Shown here in pieces: positions 6,497 through 8,993 of a stretch of DNA of 8,993 nt. This DNA comes from DASYSL01 sp036003365 (GTDB lineage: Bacteria > Eisenbacteria > RBG-16-71-46 > DASYSL01). The stretch's first letter is position 1, and each line of letters starts with the position of its first letter. The notes under the pieces are model-generated. The model was not told the DNA's origin, searched no databases, and worked only from the letters and a program-made list of their open reading frames with translations. The position numbers were made by a program, and so were the translations under genes. The stretch spans positions 1-8,993 of the forward strand of contig DASYSL010000074.1 in NCBI GenBank assembly GCA_036003365.1. The letters are read 5' to 3'.

Positions 6497-6943
6497 TTGC
6501 CATCACGCGCACGCATCTCGATTCCCGTGCTGGTTCTTGGACTTGCTTTGGCTGGCTGCGCCACGAGCGGGGGGCCGGAGCCGCCGCAGACGGGATCGGG
6601 GTCGACCACGGCCACACCCACGCCGGGCTATGTCCGCGACCTGCCCCCGGCGGATTTCCACGATTACCTGCAGACGCGGCCCGAGACCTTCGTCATCGAC
6701 GTGCGGCAAACCATGCAGTGGGACGACGATTACGGGCACCTCGACAACGCGGTCCAGATCCCACTCGAGGAGCTGGACGACCGTTTGAAGGACCTGCCCA
6801 CCGACAAGCTCAGGCCCATCGCCGTCTACGACCAGCTCGATGTGCGCTCGGCGACCGCGGCGCGCAAGATCGCCCAGCTCGGCTACCGCGAGGTGGTCAC
6901 CATGCAGGGCGGGCTCGTGGCCTATCGCCACGCGGGCTTCTAG
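6497..6943 (+). CDS. Rhodanese-fold lipoprotein without catalytic cysteine
   Basis: A 148-residue protein from a TTG start. Residues 1-21 are a lipoprotein signal: PSRAR, a hydrophobic VLVLGLALAG, then Cys21 in the lipobox LAGC. A Gly/Ser/Thr/Pro linker (22-44) leads to one rhodanese-like domain: DFHDYLQTRPETFVIDVRQ (opening strand with the usual D-V-R), then GHLDNAVQIPLEEL, IAVYDQ, RSATAARKIAQLGYREVVTMQGGLVAYRHAGF. In active rhodaneses the strand is followed by Cys and a six-residue loop ending RS; here Asp112 (VYD) takes the place of Cys while RSA is kept. Sulfurtransferase activity is thus unlikely, and a binding or structural role at the membrane is more plausible. If the ATG at 6425 is used instead, the protein is 172 residues. 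It diverges from the unknown secreted protein and converges on rlmD with 32 bp between stops. Confidence 0.82.
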   Translation: MPSRARISIPVLVLGLALAGCATSGGPEPPQTGSGSTTATPTPGYVRDLPPADFHDYLQTRPETFVIDVRQTMQWDDDYGHLDNAVQIPLEELDDRLKDLPTDKLRPIAVYDQLDVRSATAARKIAQLGYREVVTMQGGLVAYRHAGF

Positions 6944-6975
6944 CCGGCTTCCAACCTTGGGATCGGCCTCGCTGT

Positions 6976-8370
6976 CTAATCCGGCGCGCGAGTGAGACGC
7001 GCCACGACCTCGATGTGGGGCGTGTGCGGAAAGAGGTCGAAGGGCCGGGCGCGATCCAGGACGTAGCCGTGGGCCACGAGGCCGGCGAGGTCCCGAGCCA
7101 GCGTGGCCGGATTGCAGGAGACGTAGACCACCCGTTGCGGCTCGAGGCCGGCGATCCGATCCACGACACGCTCGTGGAGGCCGGCCCGCGGCGGGTCGGC
7201 GATCACCACGTCCGGCTTCCACGCCTCGTCCCACTCGCGCAAGAGCCGCCGCGCCTCGCCGAGGCGGAAGCGCACGTTGGTCACGCCGTTTTGGGTGGCA
7301 TTGCGCTCGGCGGCGCGCACGGCATCTTCGACCATCTCGAAGCCGAGGGCTGCCTGCGCGCGCTGGGCCGCCAGGAGGGTGATGGTGCCGGCGCCGCAAT
7401 AGAGGTCGAGAACGCGGGTCCGGGGGGAGATCTCGGCCTCGTCAAGGGCGCACGCGTAGAGCGCCTCCGCCTGGCGCGAGTTGGTTTGCAGGAAAGCATT
7501 GGCGCCGGCTTCGAAGACGAGCCCGTGCAAGTGCTCTTGAATGACCGGCGATCCGGCCAGCACGCGCTCCTTGCCCGGCTCGCCGAAGGCGATGTTGGCG
7601 CGCGAGGGATTGATGTTGAGGACCACGCCGCGAATCGCGGGATCGAGCCCGGCGATCTCGGCGGCCCAGCGCTCGAGATGCGGGATCTCGTCCGCCGCGG
7701 CCACCAGGTTCACCAGCGCCTGACCGCTCGACTGGAGGTGGCGCACGACCAGGAAGCGAGCCACGCCCGTATGGCGCACCGAGTGATACGCGGGCCACGC
7801 GTGCGCGGCGGCGAAGCGCTGCGTGTGGGCCACGACGCGGTTGGTGAGCTCGGTGGCCAGCCAGCACGAATCGAGCGCGAAGACCTGGTCGTAGCGCCCG
7901 CGGCGATGCAGGCCGAGCACCGGCGCGCCGTTCAGGTCAGGATGGAACGAGAACTCCATCTTGTTGCGGTAACGAAAACGCTCCGGCGAGCCGACGATCG
8001 GTTGCACGTGCGGATCGGCGAAGCCGCCGAGGTGCGCGAGAGTTTCGCGCACCTGGGCTTCCTTGGCCGCGAGCTGGTGCGCGTACTCGAGGTCCTGGAA
8101 ACGGCAGCCGCCGCACTCGCGCGCGCGGTAGTGCCCGCACGGTGCTTCGACGCGCAAGGGACTCGCGTCGAGCCGCTCCACGGCGCGGGCCTCGGCGAAG
8201 CGCTCCCGGCGGCGAAACACGCGGGCGCGCACGCGGTCGCCCGGCAGGGCATCGTCCACGAACACGACGAAGCCGTCCCGGTGGGCCACGCCGCGGCCGC
8301 CCAGAGCCAGGCTCTCGACCATAAGCTCGATCTCTTCGTTCTTTCGGGGAGCGGTGGGGGGCGCGGACAC
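6976..8370 (-). CDS. rlmD: RlmD/RumA-family 23S rRNA m5U methyltransferase
   Basis: A SAM-dependent RNA uracil-C5 methyltransferase, 464 residues from a GTG start. Order of parts: an N-terminal TRAM domain (about 11-68, EIELMVESLALGGRGVAHRD and ALPGDRVRARV); an iron-sulfur site with Cys78, Cys86, Cys89 (ECGGCR) and Cys169 (LDSCW), spaced C-x7-C-x2-C where E. coli RlmD has C-x5-C-x2-C; a central domain with RYRNKMEFSF; FLQTNSRQAE with Gln295; the SAM motif VLDLYCGAGTITLLAA (320-335); ADPPRAG (391-397); the nucleophile Cys419 in YVSCNPATLARD; and DLFPHTPHIEVV with the probable base Glu454. All catalytic residues are intact. The sub-type (RlmD, RlmC or TrmA) rests on overall resemblance and the Fe-S cysteines. 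The start is uncertain: GTG 8370 has no Shine-Dalgarno, ATG 8319 would cut into the TRAM domain, and an ATG at 8411 is out of frame by a tandem 8-bp repeat. The frame remains open upstream to 8562, but that would overlap the divergent PDZ gene. Confidence 0.93.
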   Translation of the reverse strand: MSAPPTAPRKNEEIELMVESLALGGRGVAHRDGFVVFVDDALPGDRVRARVFRRRERFAEARAVERLDASPLRVEAPCGHYRARECGGCRFQDLEYAHQLAAKEAQVRETLAHLGGFADPHVQPIVGSPERFRYRNKMEFSFHPDLNGAPVLGLHRRGRYDQVFALDSCWLATELTNRVVAHTQRFAAAHAWPAYHSVRHTGVARFLVVRHLQSSGQALVNLVAAADEIPHLERWAAEIAGLDPAIRGVVLNINPSRANIAFGEPGKERVLAGSPVIQEHLHGLVFEAGANAFLQTNSRQAEALYACALDEAEISPRTRVLDLYCGAGTITLLAAQRAQAALGFEMVEDAVRAAERNATQNGVTNVRFRLGEARRLLREWDEAWKPDVVIADPPRAGLHERVVDRIAGLEPQRVVYVSCNPATLARDLAGLVAHGYVLDRARPFDLFPHTPHIEVVARLTRAPD

Positions 8371-8380
8371 GGGGACACGG
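8365..8380. repeat. Tandem 8-bp repeat at the rlmD start
   Basis: GGACACGG occurs twice head to tail (8365-8372 and 8373-8380). The presumed GTG start of rlmD lies inside the first copy on the minus strand. As 8 is not a multiple of three, gain or loss of one unit changes which upstream start codons are in frame. Confidence 0.7.
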
Positions 8381-8534
8381 TGACGGACGCCGCCGCACCC
8401 GTCAAATCCATGTCGAATCCGCCTTGGGAGGGCGGCCCGACGCACGCAGGCCGCGCTTTCCGGAGTAAGCTCCGGGGCAGAGACGCCACACGCTGCCTGC
8501 CCGGCGTGGCGCACACGATCACAGGAGGAACGCA
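8371..8534. other. Divergent intergenic region, rlmD / PDZ gene
   Basis: This 164-bp gap shows no separate gene. It holds a perfect hairpin, CCGGAG (8460-8465), loop TAAG, CTCCGG (8470-8475), about 60 bp before the PDZ start. A weaker 6-bp stem CGCCAC (8484-8489) / GTGGCG (8506-8511) follows. I found no convincing -35/-10 pair for either gene. Confidence 0.4.
8523..8528 (+). promoter_or_regulatory. Shine-Dalgarno of the PDZ gene
   Basis: AGGAGG lies 6 nt ahead of the ATG at 8535, the strongest ribosome-binding site in the window, and fixes the start of the secreted PDZ protein. Confidence 0.8.
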
Positions 8535-8993
8535 ATGAAGATCCGCTGGAATTCCCGGGCACGGGGACTCGCCGCGCTCGCGATGGTCGCCGCCTTCACG
8601 GCGCTCGCCGTCGCGGTGCCGGGCGCGTCTCACGCGGCATCCGCCCAGTCGTCCTCGTCGGGCGGTTACGTCGGCGTGCTGTTGCAGGATTTGAACGACG
8701 ACCTGCGCGATTCGTACAACTTCAAGGGCTCGGGCGTGTTGATCTCGGATGTCACCGAGGGCAGCCCTGCCGACCGCGCCGGACTGCGTCGCGGCGATAT
8801 CGTCACCAGCTATCGCGGGCGCCCCGTGTCCTCGAGCGCCGACCTCACGGCTCGCGTGCGCGAGGATCGGGAAGGCGACCGCGCCGCGTTCACGGTGTTT
8901 CGTGAAGGCAGACCCATGACGGTGGCGGTGACGCTGGGTTCGCGCGAGGACATGCCGGAGTCGCGCGCCTACGATCGCGACGATAACGACAAC
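8535..8993 (+). CDS. Secreted PDZ-domain protein, 3'-truncated by the window
   Basis: The reading frame is open from ATG 8535 to the last base, giving 153 residues with no stop. Residues 1-37 form a signal peptide (MKIRWNSRAR, an Ala/Leu/Val core, HAASA before Gln38). A short Ser/Gly stretch leads into an HtrA/DegP-style PDZ domain: GYVGVLLQDLNDDLRDSY (44-61) with the GxxL-type carboxylate-binding opening, then SGVLISDVTEGSPADRAGLRRGDIV and a closing AAFTVFREGRPMTVAVTLG. Acidic Asp/Asn-rich sequence begins near the window edge. PDZ domains bind C-terminal or internal peptide ends, often to direct proteases. No trypsin-like domain lies between the signal and the PDZ, unlike HtrA; any catalytic domain would have to follow it. 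The protein should act in the periplasm or be surface-exposed. Whether it is a PDZ-only adaptor or a larger protein cannot be told here. Confidence 0.87.
   Translation, partial: MKIRWNSRARGLAALAMVAAFTALAVAVPGASHAASAQSSSSGGYVGVLLQDLNDDLRDSYNFKGSGVLISDVTEGSPADRAGLRRGDIVTSYRGRPVSSSADLTARVREDREGDRAAFTVFREGRPMTVAVTLGSREDMPESRAYDRDDNDN

Noticed and set aside
6944..6975. Bidirectional terminator between the rhodanese gene and rlmD
   Set aside because: Only 4-bp stems can be drawn (CCAA/TTGG, GCCG/CGGC) and there is no T-run on either strand.
6718..8538. A 606-codon plus-strand open frame antisense to rlmD
   Set aside because: It overlaps rlmD entirely and the end of the rhodanese gene. It shows no domain, no signal and a composition typical of an antisense shadow.
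8371..8562. Extension of rlmD to an ATG at 8562
   Set aside because: It would add 64 residues unlike the family and overlap the start, Shine-Dalgarno and signal peptide of the well-supported divergent PDZ gene.
1..8993. tRNA, rRNA, CRISPR array, insertion sequence, att sites or toxin-antitoxin pair
   Set aside because: I saw no cloverleaf-like segment, regularly spaced repeats, transposase or integrase motifs, or paired small genes of the kind. The intergenic space is small and accounted for above.

Overview
The window is a high-GC bacterial chromosomal segment holding eight protein-coding genes and no RNA gene, transposase, integrase, CRISPR array or other mobile element that I can see. Signal peptides, two predicted lipoproteins and HtrA-style PDZ and PepSY domains point to a Gram-negative-type cell envelope. 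The strong G/C preference at third codon positions in most genes, and proteins rich in Ala, Arg and Gly, fit an uncultured high-GC lineage such as Candidatus Eisenbacteria, Gemmatimonadota or a myxobacterium-like group. This placement is a guess from composition and style, not from a marker gene.

Layout from left to right: a 5'-truncated TPR-repeat protein (+, 1-1029) with visibly lower GC than the rest; a small secreted PepSY-domain protein (-, 1042-1377); a large penicillin-acylase-family lipoprotein (-, 1427-3814) whose gene lies directly upstream of the PepSY gene on the same strand; a divergent intergenic region (3815-4004) with a promoter candidate and a perfect palindrome; leucyl aminopeptidase pepA (+, 4005-5537); a secreted protein of unknown function (-, 5538-6401) whose stop codon abuts the pepA stop with no gap; a short rhodanese-fold lipoprotein lacking the catalytic cysteine (+, 6497-6943); an RlmD/RumA-type rRNA m5U methyltransferase (-, 6976-8370); and a secreted PDZ protein (+, 8535 to the window edge).

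The genes alternate strand and are mostly single transcription units. The only likely operon is acylase-PepSY. There is no obvious unified pathway. A loose theme is envelope-located amide or peptide chemistry (N-terminal-nucleophile acylase, PepSY, PDZ), next to housekeeping functions (PepA, RlmD). I found no convincing new multi-gene system. The points most worth a second look are local: a hairpin that would mask the PepSY Shine-Dalgarno sequence, a possible leaderless start for the acylase, an 8-bp tandem repeat at the rlmD start that controls which start codon is in frame, the cysteine-less rhodanese lipoprotein, and a PDZ domain without a protease in front of it.
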